Source: Streptomyces sp. A2-16 (GTDB taxonomy: Bacteria > Actinomycetota > Actinomycetes > Streptomycetales > Streptomycetaceae). Taken from it: a DNA stretch of 64,000 nucleotides. Shown piece after piece: positions 24,429 to 32,718 of this stretch (position 1 is the first letter of the stretch; the number at the start of each line of letters is the position of its first letter). Both the position numbers and the translations under genes were made by a program. The notes beneath the pieces are model-generated. The model was not told the origin of the DNA. It saw nothing but the letters and a program-made list of their open reading frames with translations, and did not search any database. The stretch spans positions 5,828,001-5,892,000 of the forward strand of contig NZ_CP063808.1 in NCBI RefSeq assembly GCF_018128905.1, given 5' to 3'.

Positions 24429-25949
24429 CTAGAACAGCCCGAGCGGCTTGCTGCCATAGCTGACCAGGAGGTTCTTGGTCTGGCTGTAGTGCTCGAGCAT
24501 CATCTTGTGGGTCTCGCGGCCGATGCCGGAGACCTTGTAGCCGCCGAAGGCGGCACCCGCCGGGTACTGGTGGTAGCAGTTCGTCCAGACCCGCCCGGCC
24601 TTGATGGCGCGGCCCATGCGGTAGGCGAGGGCGCCGTCGCGGCTCCACACTCCGGCGCCGAGTCCGTAGAGCGTGTCGTTGGCGAGGGCGAGGGCCTCGG
24701 CCTCGTCCTTGAACGTGGTGACCGCGAGGACGGGTCCGAAGATCTCCTCCTGGAAGACCCGCATCCCGTTGTGGCCCTTGAGGACGGTCGGCTCGTAGAA
24801 CCAGCCGTCCTTGAACTCTCCGCCGATGTCGGCCCGGTGGCCGCCGGCGAGCAGTTCGGCACCCTCCTCGAGGCCGATCTCGACGTAGGAGGCGATCTTC
24901 TCGATCTGCTGCTTGGAGACCTGCGGCCCCATCATGGTGGCGGTGTCGAGCGGGTCACCCTGCTTGATGGCGCGGATCCGTTCCAGGCAGCGCCCCATGA
25001 ACTCCTCGTAGATGTCCTCCTGGATCAGTGCGCGGGAGGGGCAGGTGCAGACCTCTCCCTTGTTGAACGCGTAGAGCACCAGACCCTCGACGGCCTTGTT
25101 CAGGAAGTCGTCGTCCTTCGCGGCCACGTCGTTGAAGAAGATGTTCGGCGACTTGCCGCCCAGCTCCAGCGTGACCGGGATGATGTTCTGCGACGCGTAC
25201 TGCATGATCAGGCGGCCGGTGGTGGTCTCCCCGGTGAAGGCGACCTTGGCGATGCGCCTGTTGGTGGCGAGCGCCTTGCCGATCTCGGCGCCGGGGCCGT
25301 TGACGACGTTGAGGACGCCCGGGGGCAGGATGTCGCCGACGACCTCCATCAGCTTCAGGATCGACCACGGGGTCGGCGAGGCGGGCTTGATGACACTGCA
25401 GTTTCCGGCGGCGAGCGCCGGGGCCAGCTTCCACGCGGCCATCAGCAGCGGGAAGTTGAACGGGATGATCTGTCCGACCACACCCAGCGGCTCGTGGAAG
25501 TGGTAGGCGATGGTCTCCTTGTCGATCTCGGTGATCGAGCTCTCCTCGGCGCGGATCGCGCTCGCGAAGTAGCGGAAGTGGTCGGCGGCGAGGGGAACGT
25601 CGGCGGCGAGGGTCTCGCGGACCGGCTTCCCGTTCTCCCAGCTCTCGGCGACGGCGAGTTCCTCACGGTGGGCGTCGATCGCGTCGGCGACCTTGTTGAG
25701 GACCGCGGCCCGCTGGGCCGTGGTCGCCTCACCCCACGCGTCCTTGGCGGCGTGGGCGGCGTCCAGGGCGAGTTCGATGTCGTCGGCACCGGACTTCGGG
25801 ATCTCGCAGATCGGCCTGGCGGTGGCGGGGCACAGGTCGGGCGTGTACTCACCGGTGGTGGGCGCCTCCCATTTGCCGCCGATGAAGTTCTCGTAGCGGG
25901 GTGCGACGTGCACGGGGCTTCCTGACCTGCCCGGAGACTCGTACTTCAT
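24429..25949 (-). CDS. NAD-dependent aldehyde dehydrogenase (acetaldehyde type)
   Basis: A 506-residue aldehyde dehydrogenase of normal length. The family motifs are present: IIPFNFPLLMAAWKLAPALAAGNC with KPASPTPWS for the cofactor, FTGETTTGR, the general base in ELGGKSPNIFF, and the nucleophile in KGEVCTCPSR. The C-terminal GYKVSGIGRETHK is typical of acetaldehyde dehydrogenases that pair with DUF779. AAAGGGGAC precedes ATG 25949. It begins 55 bases after the GAF regulator on the same strand and would oxidise acetaldehyde to acetate with NAD. Confidence 0.95.
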   Translation of the reverse strand: MKYESPGRSGSPVHVAPRYENFIGGKWEAPTTGEYTPDLCPATARPICEIPKSGADDIELALDAAHAAKDAWGEATTAQRAAVLNKVADAIDAHREELAVAESWENGKPVRETLAADVPLAADHFRYFASAIRAEESSITEIDKETIAYHFHEPLGVVGQIIPFNFPLLMAAWKLAPALAAGNCSVIKPASPTPWSILKLMEVVGDILPPGVLNVVNGPGAEIGKALATNRRIAKVAFTGETTTGRLIMQYASQNIIPVTLELGGKSPNIFFNDVAAKDDDFLNKAVEGLVLYAFNKGEVCTCPSRALIQEDIYEEFMGRCLERIRAIKQGDPLDTATMMGPQVSKQQIEKIASYVEIGLEEGAELLAGGHRADIGGEFKDGWFYEPTVLKGHNGMRVFQEEIFGPVLAVTTFKDEAEALALANDTLYGLGAGVWSRDGALAYRMGRAIKAGRVWTNCYHQYPAGAAFGGYKVSGIGRETHKMMLEHYSQTKNLLVSYGSKPLGLF

Positions 25950-26004
25950 GACCGTCCCCTTTCCGACGGAATCCATCACGACCCTCGTGGTGACACTCGG
26001 CACG

Positions 26005-27288
26005 CTAGGAGCGGGAACGCTGCAACCACGCTGCATGCCCTCCGGCCTGCGACGGGACGCCGGTTCGGACGTCCAGGGCGCGCGCCCTGGCCGCGGCAGC
26101 GGCGCGCTGCGCGGAGCCCCCCGGCAGGACGCGGGCGAGCGCGGCCCACGCAGCGAGGTCGTCGGCTCCCCAGGCGGCATCCACCCAGCGGCGCAGCAGC
26201 CCGCCGTCGCCGCTGCCGAGGACCGCACCGCGCAACTGCTGTTCCAGGCACCGGCGGTGCTCCACGACGACCGGTGCCTCGGAACACGGCAGCAACGGCC
26301 CCGGGTAGCGGGTGAGGGCCTCGGCGACACGGCCCTCCGCGAGCAGCGCGCCCACCTCCGTGTAGTCGGTGCGCACGGGACGCAGCAGCGCGTACGGCCG
26401 CGAGCCGAGCAGGTCGGGGCCGAGGACGGCACGCAACCGGGTGAGCTCGGCGCGCAGCGTCGAGGCGGGTACCTCCCGCTCCGACAGGTCCACGGCCAGC
26501 CGGTCTCCGCTCACGCCCCGGCCGGCCAGGGCGAGTACCAGGACGATCTCGCTGTGCCGCGGACTGAGCCGGTGCACCTGTCCGGCGTGTTCCAGGAGCA
26601 CCTGGTCCCGGCCGAGCGCCCGCAGCCGTATCTCGTCCCCGACGTACAGCCGGGGCGCCCGGGCCAGCTCCGCCTCGGCCGCCAGCGCGGCACCCCGTAC
26701 CGCGGCCAGGGCCGGCGGTGTGGCGATGCTGGCGCCGCCGGACAGGTCGATCACGCCGAGCAGTCGCCCGGTGGCGGGGTCGCGGACCGGGGCGGCCGCG
26801 CACGACCAGGCGTGCACGGCGGCGCTGTAGTGCTCGCCCGTCACGATCTGGACGGGTCGGCCCAACTCCAGTGCGGTGCCCGGGGCGTTGGTGCCCGCCT
26901 GTCGCTCGGACCACACGGCACCGACGGCGAAGCGCATGCGTTCGGCCCGGCCCAGGGTGGGGGTGTCCCCCTCGACCCACAGGAGGGTGCCGTCGGTGTC
27001 GGCGACGGCGAAGACATGGCCGTCGTCGGCCGCACCGGTGCCCAGCAGTTCACGGAACAGCGGCAGCACGGTGTGCAGCGGGTGGGCGTACCGGCGGGCG
27101 TCGAGTTCCTCAAGGTCCGAGCGGAGAGGGGGCAGACGGCTGCCGTCCGGGCGCACACCGGATGTCGCGCAGCGCCGCCAGGAGTCGGCCACGATGTTCC
27201 GTACACCCGTGGCCGCCCCGGGTGAGGCTGCACACCGCTCGTGTGCGGTGCGCGGGTCCGCGTCCGAGGCAAGAAGGAATGCGTCCAT
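26005..27288 (-). CDS. AcoR-like GAF-domain regulator with winged-helix C terminus
   Basis: A 427-residue protein. The N terminus (RNIVADSWRRCATSGVRPD, near residues 29-47) and the GAF domain (MRFAVGAVWSERQAGTNAPGTAL, HAWSCAAAPVRDPATGRLLGVIDLSG) are those of AcoR-type activators. In place of the sigma-54 AAA+ module it has a winged-helix segment (LSPRHSEIVLVLALAGRGVSG, STLRAELTRLRAVLG). ATG 27288 follows AGGAGGTGCC. It lies just upstream of the aldehyde dehydrogenase genes and probably controls them in response to a small ligand such as an aldehyde or acetoin. Confidence 0.85.
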   Translation of the reverse strand: MDAFLLASDADPRTAHERCAASPGAATGVRNIVADSWRRCATSGVRPDGSRLPPLRSDLEELDARRYAHPLHTVLPLFRELLGTGAADDGHVFAVADTDGTLLWVEGDTPTLGRAERMRFAVGAVWSERQAGTNAPGTALELGRPVQIVTGEHYSAAVHAWSCAAAPVRDPATGRLLGVIDLSGGASIATPPALAAVRGAALAAEAELARAPRLYVGDEIRLRALGRDQVLLEHAGQVHRLSPRHSEIVLVLALAGRGVSGDRLAVDLSEREVPASTLRAELTRLRAVLGPDLLGSRPYALLRPVRTDYTEVGALLAEGRVAEALTRYPGPLLPCSEAPVVVEHRRCLEQQLRGAVLGSGDGGLLRRWVDAAWGADDLAAWAALARVLPGGSAQRAAAAARARALDVRTGVPSQAGGHAAWLQRSRS

Positions 27289-27347
27289 GGCACCTCCTGT
27301 GCACCTTCCGACGACCAGCCTCACCCGCCCGCTGATGTGGTCCGCAG

Positions 27348-27361
27348 AGGCCGAACGGCCC
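27348..27361. promoter_or_regulatory. Dormancy-type box, one mismatch, before the GAF regulator operon
   Basis: AGGCCGAACGGCCC lies 60 bases before ATG 27288. A weaker copy, GGGCCTCCTGGCCC (27369-27382, two mismatches), is 21 bases further upstream. Confidence 0.55.
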
Positions 27362-27439
27362 CGCACCAGGGCCTCCTGGCCCCGGCGGGCCACTGGGGGC
27401 TCACCATCCAGGGTCGCCGCGCGCACAAAAGAGCGGGAG

Positions 27440-27453
27440 GGGCCGCTCGGCCG
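27440..27453. promoter_or_regulatory. Dormancy-type box, one mismatch
   Basis: GGGCCGCTCGGCCG differs at the last position. It is 152 bases upstream of the GAF regulator start, between it and the sensor-kinase stop at 27491. Confidence 0.45.
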
Positions 27454-27490
27454 TAACACCCGGCCACAGGGCCCCTGTTGGGAAGAGGGC

Positions 27491-29215
27491 TCAGTCGGCC
27501 ACCGGGACCCGCCACACCAGGGTGGTGCCGCCCTGTTCGGGACAGTGGACGGTGAGTTCCCCGCCGACCCCCTCCGCCCGGTCGGCCATGTTGCGCAGCC
27601 CACTGCGGCGGCCCTCGGCCGGGATGCCCACTCCGTCGTCGGACACGGTCAGCCGTACCTCGCGCCCGTCGGTCTCCAGGACCACGTCGGCGCGTCCGGC
27701 GCGGGCGTGCCGGGCGACGTTGGTCAGCGCCTCGGAGAGGACCGCGACCACGTCGTCGGCGATCTCCCGGGGCACGTCCGTGTCGACCAGGCCCTCCATC
27801 CGGATGCTGGGGGCGAAGCCCAGCACCTGTGCCGCCTCACCGACCAGGCGGACCGTCCGGGCCCGCAGCCCCGATCCGGCACCGTCCTCGCGTGCGCGCA
27901 GACCGAAGATGGTGGACCTGATGATCTTGATGGTCTCGTCCAGGTCGTCCACGGCGCGCACCACGCGTTCGGCGGCCTCCTCGTTGGCGATGCGGCGCCC
28001 GGCGCTCTGCAGGGTCATGCCGGTGGCGAAGAGCCGCTGGATGGCCAGGTCGTGCAGGTCGCGGGCGATGCGGTCGCGGTCCTTGAGCACCGCGATCTCC
28101 TCGGCGTCCTGGCGGCGCTCCGCGAGTTCCATCGCGACCGCGGCCTGCGCGGCGAAACCGCGCAGGGGTTCGATCTCCTTGTCGGTGAACGGGGTCCGGC
28201 CGGTCTCACGGACCAGCAGGACGACCCCGCGTACCCCCTCGGCACTCGAGCCGATGGGCACCCCGACCGCCGGGCCCAGCCCACCGAATCGCTCCGGAGC
28301 GGACGAGACCCGCTCGTCGGTGGAGACATCCGCGCTGGTCACCGGCGAGGCGGAGGCGAACGCGTGGCCCATGAGGCTGCCGTCCACGGGAAGGACGAGC
28401 CCTCGGTGCGCCTCGGCTCCCTGTCCCACGGCCAGCTCCACGGTGAGCGAGTCGGTGTCGCCCATGGGTGTCGCGACCAGGGCCAGCGCGGCGCCGGTGT
28501 TCTCCCGGGCCCGGTCCGCGATCAGCCGGAGGACCTCGGTGTGCGCGCCGCCGGACATGAGCCGGTGGGTGATCTCGGCGTTGGCCTGCAGCCAGCGTTC
28601 GCGCAGTCGGGAGTCCTCGTAGAGGCGGGCGTTGTCGATGGCGACACCGGCGGCCACCGCCAGTGTGGACAGCACGGCCTCGTCCTCCTCGTCGAACTGC
28701 GCGCCGTTCCGTTTCTCGGTGAGGTAGAGGTTGCCGAAGACCTGGTCGCGCACCCGGATCGGGACGCCGAGGAAGGTGTTCATCGGGGGATGGTTCGGGG
28801 GGAAGCCGTAGGACGCCTGGTGCTCGGAGAGCTTCGTGAGCCGCAGGGGTGTGGGGTGGCGGATGAGTTCGCCGAGGATGCCGTGGCCCTCCGGGTAGGG
28901 GCCGATCCCGGCGATCTGTTCGTCGGTGACGCCGACGGTGTGGAAGGCGGAGAGCCTCCTGCCGTCGGGGCCGATCACGCCCAGGGCCGCGTACTGGGCG
29001 TCCACCAGGGCGGCGGCCGCCTCGACGATGCTGTGCAGGGCCTGCTCCAGGTCCAGCTCCCGGCCGACCGAGAGCACGGCCTCCAGGAGGCTGTGCACCC
29101 GGTCCCGGGTGCTGCGGGCCGCGTCCAGCCGCGCCTGCAGTTCCTCCAGGAGCTCGTCCAGCCTCAGCTGCGGCAGCCTGATACGGGCCTTTTCGGTTCC
29201 CTCCGAGCCACCCAC
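27491..29215 (-). CDS. DosS/DevS-like GAF-GAF sensor histidine kinase
   Basis: About 574 residues from GTG 29215, chosen because GGAGG lies seven bases upstream; ATG 29257 would add 14 residues but has no ribosome site. GAF 1 (about residues 50-195) keeps GFPPNHPPMNTFLGVPIRVRD, whose histidine (about 142) aligns by eye with the heme ligand of DosS. GAF 2 follows, then the HisKA_3 box DRDRIARDLHDLAIQRLFATGM (phospho-His about 388) and the ATPase motifs EALTNVARHA and SDDGVGIP. It is expected to sense oxygen, NO or redox through heme and to phosphorylate the regulator at 41346, which lies 12 kb away. Confidence 0.93.
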   Translation of the reverse strand: MGGSEGTEKARIRLPQLRLDELLEELQARLDAARSTRDRVHSLLEAVLSVGRELDLEQALHSIVEAAAALVDAQYAALGVIGPDGRRLSAFHTVGVTDEQIAGIGPYPEGHGILGELIRHPTPLRLTKLSEHQASYGFPPNHPPMNTFLGVPIRVRDQVFGNLYLTEKRNGAQFDEEDEAVLSTLAVAAGVAIDNARLYEDSRLRERWLQANAEITHRLMSGGAHTEVLRLIADRARENTGAALALVATPMGDTDSLTVELAVGQGAEAHRGLVLPVDGSLMGHAFASASPVTSADVSTDERVSSAPERFGGLGPAVGVPIGSSAEGVRGVVLLVRETGRTPFTDKEIEPLRGFAAQAAVAMELAERRQDAEEIAVLKDRDRIARDLHDLAIQRLFATGMTLQSAGRRIANEEAAERVVRAVDDLDETIKIIRSTIFGLRAREDGAGSGLRARTVRLVGEAAQVLGFAPSIRMEGLVDTDVPREIADDVVAVLSEALTNVARHARAGRADVVLETDGREVRLTVSDDGVGIPAEGRRSGLRNMADRAEGVGGELTVHCPEQGGTTLVWRVPVAD

Positions 29216-29332
29216 CTGCGATCCTCCAGACCCCTTGGCCGGCCCCAGTGCCGTCATGTGCCAAGGTAACGGTCCGGGGCCCCGGGCGGTACGGGATCAG
29301 GTGGCCTGGTCGCAGCCGGGTGGCCTCGAAGG

Positions 29333-30361
29333 TCAGCCGCGCGGAAGGCGGGCGGCGACGTACTCGGTCAGGTCGAGCAGCCGGTTGGTGTAACCCCACT
29401 CGTTGTCGTACCAGCCGAAGACCTTGACCAGGTCACCGTGCGCCTGTGTGAGGGGGGCGTCCAGGACGCAGGAGGCGGGGTCGCCCACGATGTCACGGGA
29501 GACGATCGGGGCGTCGGAGACCCTCAGCACCCCCTTGAGCGGTCCGTCCGCGGCCTCCCGGAAGGCGGCGTTGACCTCCTCGGCCGTCACCGGCCGGTCC
29601 AGCACCACGCTCAGGTCGGTCAGCGACCCGTCCTCGACCGGGACCCGTACGGCGATCCCGTCCAGCGTGCCGGCGAGCTCCGGCAGCACCAGGCCGACCG
29701 CGCGGGCGGCCCCGGTGGACGTGGGGATGATGTTGACTGCGGCGCTGCGGCCGCGCCGCAGGTCCTTGTGCGGGCCGTCCAGGACGACCTGGTCGTTGGT
29801 GTATCCGTGGATGGTCGTCATCAGCCCCTTGACCAGGCCGAAGTGCTCGTCGAGCACCTTCACCATGGGCGCCACGCAGTTGGTGGTGCAGGAGGCGTTG
29901 GAGACGACGTGGTCGCGCTCGGGGTCGTACGTGCCCTCGTTGACGCCCATCACGAGCGTGGCGTCGACACCCTTGCCCGGTACGGACAGCAGCACCTTGC
30001 GCGCTCCGTCCTTGAGATGGGCCCCGGCCTGCTCGCGGGTGCGGAACCGCCCCGTGGACTCGATGACGATGTCGACACCGAGCTCGCTCCAGGCCAGCGC
30101 GGCCGGGTCGCGTTCGGCGGTGACCGCGATGCGGTGCCCGTCCACGGTCAGGGAGCCCTCGTCGTGCTCGACGGGGCGGCCGATGCGGCCGTACGTCGAG
30201 TCGTAGGCCAGCAGATGGGCCAGTGCCGCCGGCGAGGTGACGTCGTTGACCGCGACGACCTCCACAGGGGTGCCGGTGCCGTTCTCCGCGCGCTCCAGCA
30301 CACAGCGCAGGTAGTTGCGTCCGATACGGCCGAAGCCGTTGATGCCCACGCGCACGCTCAT
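29333..30361 (-). CDS. gap: Glyceraldehyde-3-phosphate dehydrogenase, NAD type
   Basis: A 342-residue GAPDH. The Rossmann start VGINGFGRIGRNYLRC, Asp40 after the second strand (AVND, typical of NAD use), the catalytic Cys158 in SNASCTTNCVAP, HGYTNDQ and WYDNEWGY are all present. It oxidises glyceraldehyde 3-phosphate to 1,3-bisphosphoglycerate in glycolysis. Streptomyces normally carry a main gap elsewhere, so this is probably an extra copy. Four box-like palindromes precede it at 30429-30512, and phosphoketolase, which produces its substrate, is encoded 2.4 kb away. Confidence 0.95.
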   Translation of the reverse strand: MSVRVGINGFGRIGRNYLRCVLERAENGTGTPVEVVAVNDVTSPAALAHLLAYDSTYGRIGRPVEHDEGSLTVDGHRIAVTAERDPAALAWSELGVDIVIESTGRFRTREQAGAHLKDGARKVLLSVPGKGVDATLVMGVNEGTYDPERDHVVSNASCTTNCVAPMVKVLDEHFGLVKGLMTTIHGYTNDQVVLDGPHKDLRRGRSAAVNIIPTSTGAARAVGLVLPELAGTLDGIAVRVPVEDGSLTDLSVVLDRPVTAEEVNAAFREAADGPLKGVLRVSDAPIVSRDIVGDPASCVLDAPLTQAHGDLVKVFGWYDNEWGYTNRLLDLTEYVAARLPRG

Positions 30362-30428
30362 GTCCGTCGTCCTCCCCGGTCGGTGTCCGTTTGACTGAAG
30401 TCTCCCGCCGGCGGCCGCTGCGGGGCTT

Positions 30429-30512
30429 GGGCCGTACGGGGCAACCGGGGGACGTATGGCCCAACGGAGTGCGCCGGGGCCCGACGGCCCCGGCCGTAGG
30501 GCCGGGCGGCCC
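30429..30512. promoter_or_regulatory. Cluster of four dormancy-type boxes between gap and the HPF-like gene
   Basis: GGGCCGTACGGGGC (30429, one mismatch), GGGACGTATGGCCC (30449, two), GGGCCCGACGGCCC (30477, one) and GGGCCGGGCGGCCC (30499-30512, exact). Spacings are 20, 28 and 22 bases. They begin 68 bases from the GAPDH start and end 66 bases from the HPF-like start, so both divergent genes could be controlled. Confidence 0.65.
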
Positions 30513-30577
30513 CTGGGAGCGGCGTGCCACACCGGCCACTGTGGAATCTCAGGTACGAGATCGAAGGGGTGGCACGC

Positions 30578-30976
30578 ATGACTCCCAGGGACACCGGGGC
30601 CGACAGCCCCGTCGCGGGGCCTGTCGGGGTTCGGGCCGAGGGCGATGTGGACGAGCAGGAGCTCGACTACATCCGGGCCAAGGTGCGGGCGGTCCTCGAC
30701 CGTCCGGGTCTCCCGCCCGCCATCGGTGAGGTGCGGATCTCCCGTGCGACCGCGCATCACGCCGGGCAGCCGTGGACCGCGGGCGGTGAGATTCGGGTGG
30801 GCCGCGATGTGGTGGTCGTGCACGCACGGGAGGCGAGCGCGCACGAGCTCGCCGACCGGCTGCAGGACCGGCTGCGCGCCCAGGTGGAGCGCATGGCGCA
30901 CCGCGAGGACTCCGCGCGCAAGGCCGCCGACCCGCCTCCGTGGCGGGGCGGCCCGGCGGACGCACAGCAGGGTTAG
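30578..30976 (+). CDS. HPF/RaiA-like ribosome-associated protein (Rv0079/RafH type)
   Basis: A 132-residue protein with the S30AE-type pattern in the first 110 residues: helix DEQELDYIRAKVRAVLDRPGL, strands EVRISRATAHHAGQPWTAGGEIRVGRDVVVVHAREAS, and a second basic helix ELADRLQDRLRAQVERMAHR. It most resembles the short HPF-like factor Rv0079 of M. tuberculosis, a DosR target involved in ribosome stabilisation under hypoxia. The ATG follows GAAGGGG. Identity with RafH function is inferred; it is shorter than long-form HPF. Confidence 0.82.
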   Translation: MTPRDTGADSPVAGPVGVRAEGDVDEQELDYIRAKVRAVLDRPGLPPAIGEVRISRATAHHAGQPWTAGGEIRVGRDVVVVHAREASAHELADRLQDRLRAQVERMAHREDSARKAADPPPWRGGPADAQQG

Positions 30977-30983
30977 CAGGGCC

Positions 30984-31014
30984 GGGGCTCCTCGGGACGA
31001 TCCCGGGGAGCCCC
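30984..31014 (+). terminator. 14-bp hairpin terminator after the HPF-like gene
   Basis: GGGGCTCCTCGGGA pairs with TCCCGGGGAGCCCC around a three-base loop, one G-T wobble, eight bases after the stop. Confidence 0.8.
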
Positions 31015-31139
31015 ACGGCCGTCACGGGCAGGCGATCCCGGAGAGCCCCGACCGCCGGTCACGGACACGCTCCGGGCCCGTCGTCGTACCCGGCCGGGGT
31101 CGGGCGGCCGGAGTGCAGGGCCGGGTGGGCACCGGATCA

Positions 31140-31153
31140 GGGCCGACCGGCCC
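31140..31153 (+). promoter_or_regulatory. Exact dormancy-type box upstream of PNPOx gene 31228
   Basis: GGGCCGACCGGCCC, extended to a perfect 18-base dyad apart from the central two bases (31138-31155). It ends 74 bases before the ATG. Confidence 0.7.
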
Positions 31154-31227
31154 TGTCGTCGTCGGCATCGACCGACTCGAATGTTCTGACCACAGGACGC
31201 TTCCCCACACACCCTACGGAATCCGTC

Positions 31228-31680
31228 ATGATCGTCGACAAGGCCCAGCCCGGTCCGGCCGAACCCCGCAGAAGCGTCGGGATCGGCGGCGCCGAGGCAC
31301 TGCGCCTCCTGGGCAGCGTGTCCTTCGGGCGGATCGTCTTCACCCAGCACGCGCTGCCGGTGATCCGCCCGGTCAACCACGTCCTGTCCGACGGCGACAT
31401 CGTCATCCGCACCCATGCCGGCACGGCTCTGACGTCACGGACCCGGCAGGCTCGGGATCCGGGGGTCGTCGTGGCGTACGAGGCCGACGACATCGACCCG
31501 GACACCCATCTCGGCTGGAGCGTGACGGTCACGGGCTATGCCCAGCTGGTCACCGATCCGGAGGAGCTGGCCCGTTACCAGGCGCTGCTGCGGCCCTGGG
31601 TGGAGCAGACCATGGACTACGCGGTCCGTATCCGGCCGGATCTGGTCACGGGGATCCGGCTCACGGCGCCCGCGGACTGA
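31228..31680 (+). CDS. PNPOx-fold flavin/F420-binding protein
   Basis: A 150-residue split-barrel protein of the pyridoxamine 5'-phosphate oxidase-like family. Features are EALRLLGSVSFGRIVFTQHALPVIRPVNHVL, GDIVIRTHAGTAL, VVAYEADDIDPDTHLGWSVTVTGYAQLV and a final IRPDLVTGIRL. Actinobacterial members bind FMN or F420; related proteins such as Rv3129 are DosR-controlled. The ribosome site is weak (CTACGGA). It converges with a USP gene. Enzyme activity is not predicted; the nucleotide could be bound rather than turned over. Confidence 0.88.
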   Translation: MIVDKAQPGPAEPRRSVGIGGAEALRLLGSVSFGRIVFTQHALPVIRPVNHVLSDGDIVIRTHAGTALTSRTRQARDPGVVVAYEADDIDPDTHLGWSVTVTGYAQLVTDPEELARYQALLRPWVEQTMDYAVRIRPDLVTGIRLTAPAD

Positions 31681-31715
31681 TCCGTCGTCGGTCGAGGCGT
31701 ACCGGAGGGCGTGGG

Positions 31716-32597
31716 TCAGTCGTGGGACACGACCGCCACCGGTGAGACCGCGTGACGGAGCACATGGTGGGTCACCGGGCCGATGTGCGGGCCCAGCGGA
31801 GCAGGCCTGCGCCGGCGGCCCACGACCACGAGTCCCGCGTCGCGGGAGGCGTCCACCAGGTGGGACCCGGCGGTGCCGACCACGGCTTCCTCGGCCACGT
31901 CGACCCCGGGGAACTTCTCCCGCCAGGGCCGGAGCGCGTCAGTGAGCGCCTCGCCCCGGTCGTCCGGGGGCTCCTCCTGGGTTCCGGCGTCCTGGGCTGT
32001 GGCAGGTTTCCAGCCGTGGAGGACTGTCAGCCCCACTCGATGGCGTGCCGCGGTGTCGAAGGCGAACTCCAGCAGGGCTTCGGCCGGGTGCTCGCGCAGA
32101 TCGAGGCCGAGGACCACGTCATGGTGGGAACCGGACTGCGGTGCGGTCCCGAGCCGGGCCTGGTCCGGCCCGGCACCGGCCCGGACGAGGACGACCGGCT
32201 GATCGGCCCGGGCCACGACGGCCGACGCCACGGAACCGAGCAGGTGTCCGGCGGCCCGGCCGAGGCCCCTCGACCCGAGGACCAGAACGTCCGCCTCACG
32301 GGCGGCGTCGGTCAGCGCGGCCACGGGTCGGCCGGCGAGGCGGGCCCAGGTGATGCGCAACCCGGGCCGACGGTGCGCGAGGACCGCCGCGACCTCGCGC
32401 AGCATGTGCGCACCGCGGTCCACGTCCGGCGGTCCCACCGCTTCCCCCGCGAACGGCACGTAGTCGTACGGCGGTTGGTCACCGGCATGCACGAGCCGCA
32501 CCGGAACCGCGCGCGACCGGGCTTCGTCCGCGGCCCATTCGGCGGCGGCGAGGCTCTCGGGCGAGCCGTCCAGGCCGACGGTGACGGTGCGGGACAT
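31716..32597 (-). CDS. Universal stress protein, tandem USP domains
   Basis: A 293-residue two-domain USP. Domain 1 is VTVGLDGSPESLAAAEWA with GSRGLGRAAGHLLGSVA; domain 2 is VVLGLDLREHPAEALLEFAF with RRRRPAPLGPHIGPVTHHVLRHAVSPVAVVSHD. GAGGCCCC precedes ATG 32597. A degenerate box GGGCCACAGGTCCC is 60 bases upstream (32657-32670, three mismatches). The phosphoketolase terminator lies between this gene and the next one upstream. Confidence 0.92.
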   Translation of the reverse strand: MSRTVTVGLDGSPESLAAAEWAADEARSRAVPVRLVHAGDQPPYDYVPFAGEAVGPPDVDRGAHMLREVAAVLAHRRPGLRITWARLAGRPVAALTDAAREADVLVLGSRGLGRAAGHLLGSVASAVVARADQPVVLVRAGAGPDQARLGTAPQSGSHHDVVLGLDLREHPAEALLEFAFDTAARHRVGLTVLHGWKPATAQDAGTQEEPPDDRGEALTDALRPWREKFPGVDVAEEAVVGTAGSHLVDASRDAGLVVVGRRRRPAPLGPHIGPVTHHVLRHAVSPVAVVSHD

Positions 32598-32682
32598 GGG
32601 GCCTCCTCGTCAAGGTCTTGCCCCCACTCTCCCCGGGGGTCCACCTGTCGCAGGAGGGGCCACAGGTCCCGCCGTGCCGCCG

Positions 32683-32709
32683 GACGGCCCCGAGGTCACC
32701 GGGGCCGTC
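32683..32709 (-). terminator. 10-bp hairpin terminator of phosphoketolase gene
   Basis: GACGGCCCCG and CGGGGCCGTC around a seven-base loop, ten bases beyond the stop at 32719. Confidence 0.75.
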
Positions 32710-32718
32710 GGGGTGCGT

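Noticed and set aside
29216..29257. ATG 29257 as start of the sensor kinase
   Set aside because: No ribosome site in front of it, whereas GTG 29215 has GGAGG seven bases upstream.
32657..32670. GGGCCACAGGTCCC before the USP gene at 32597
   Set aside because: Three mismatches to the consensus; position is suggestive but the sequence is weak.
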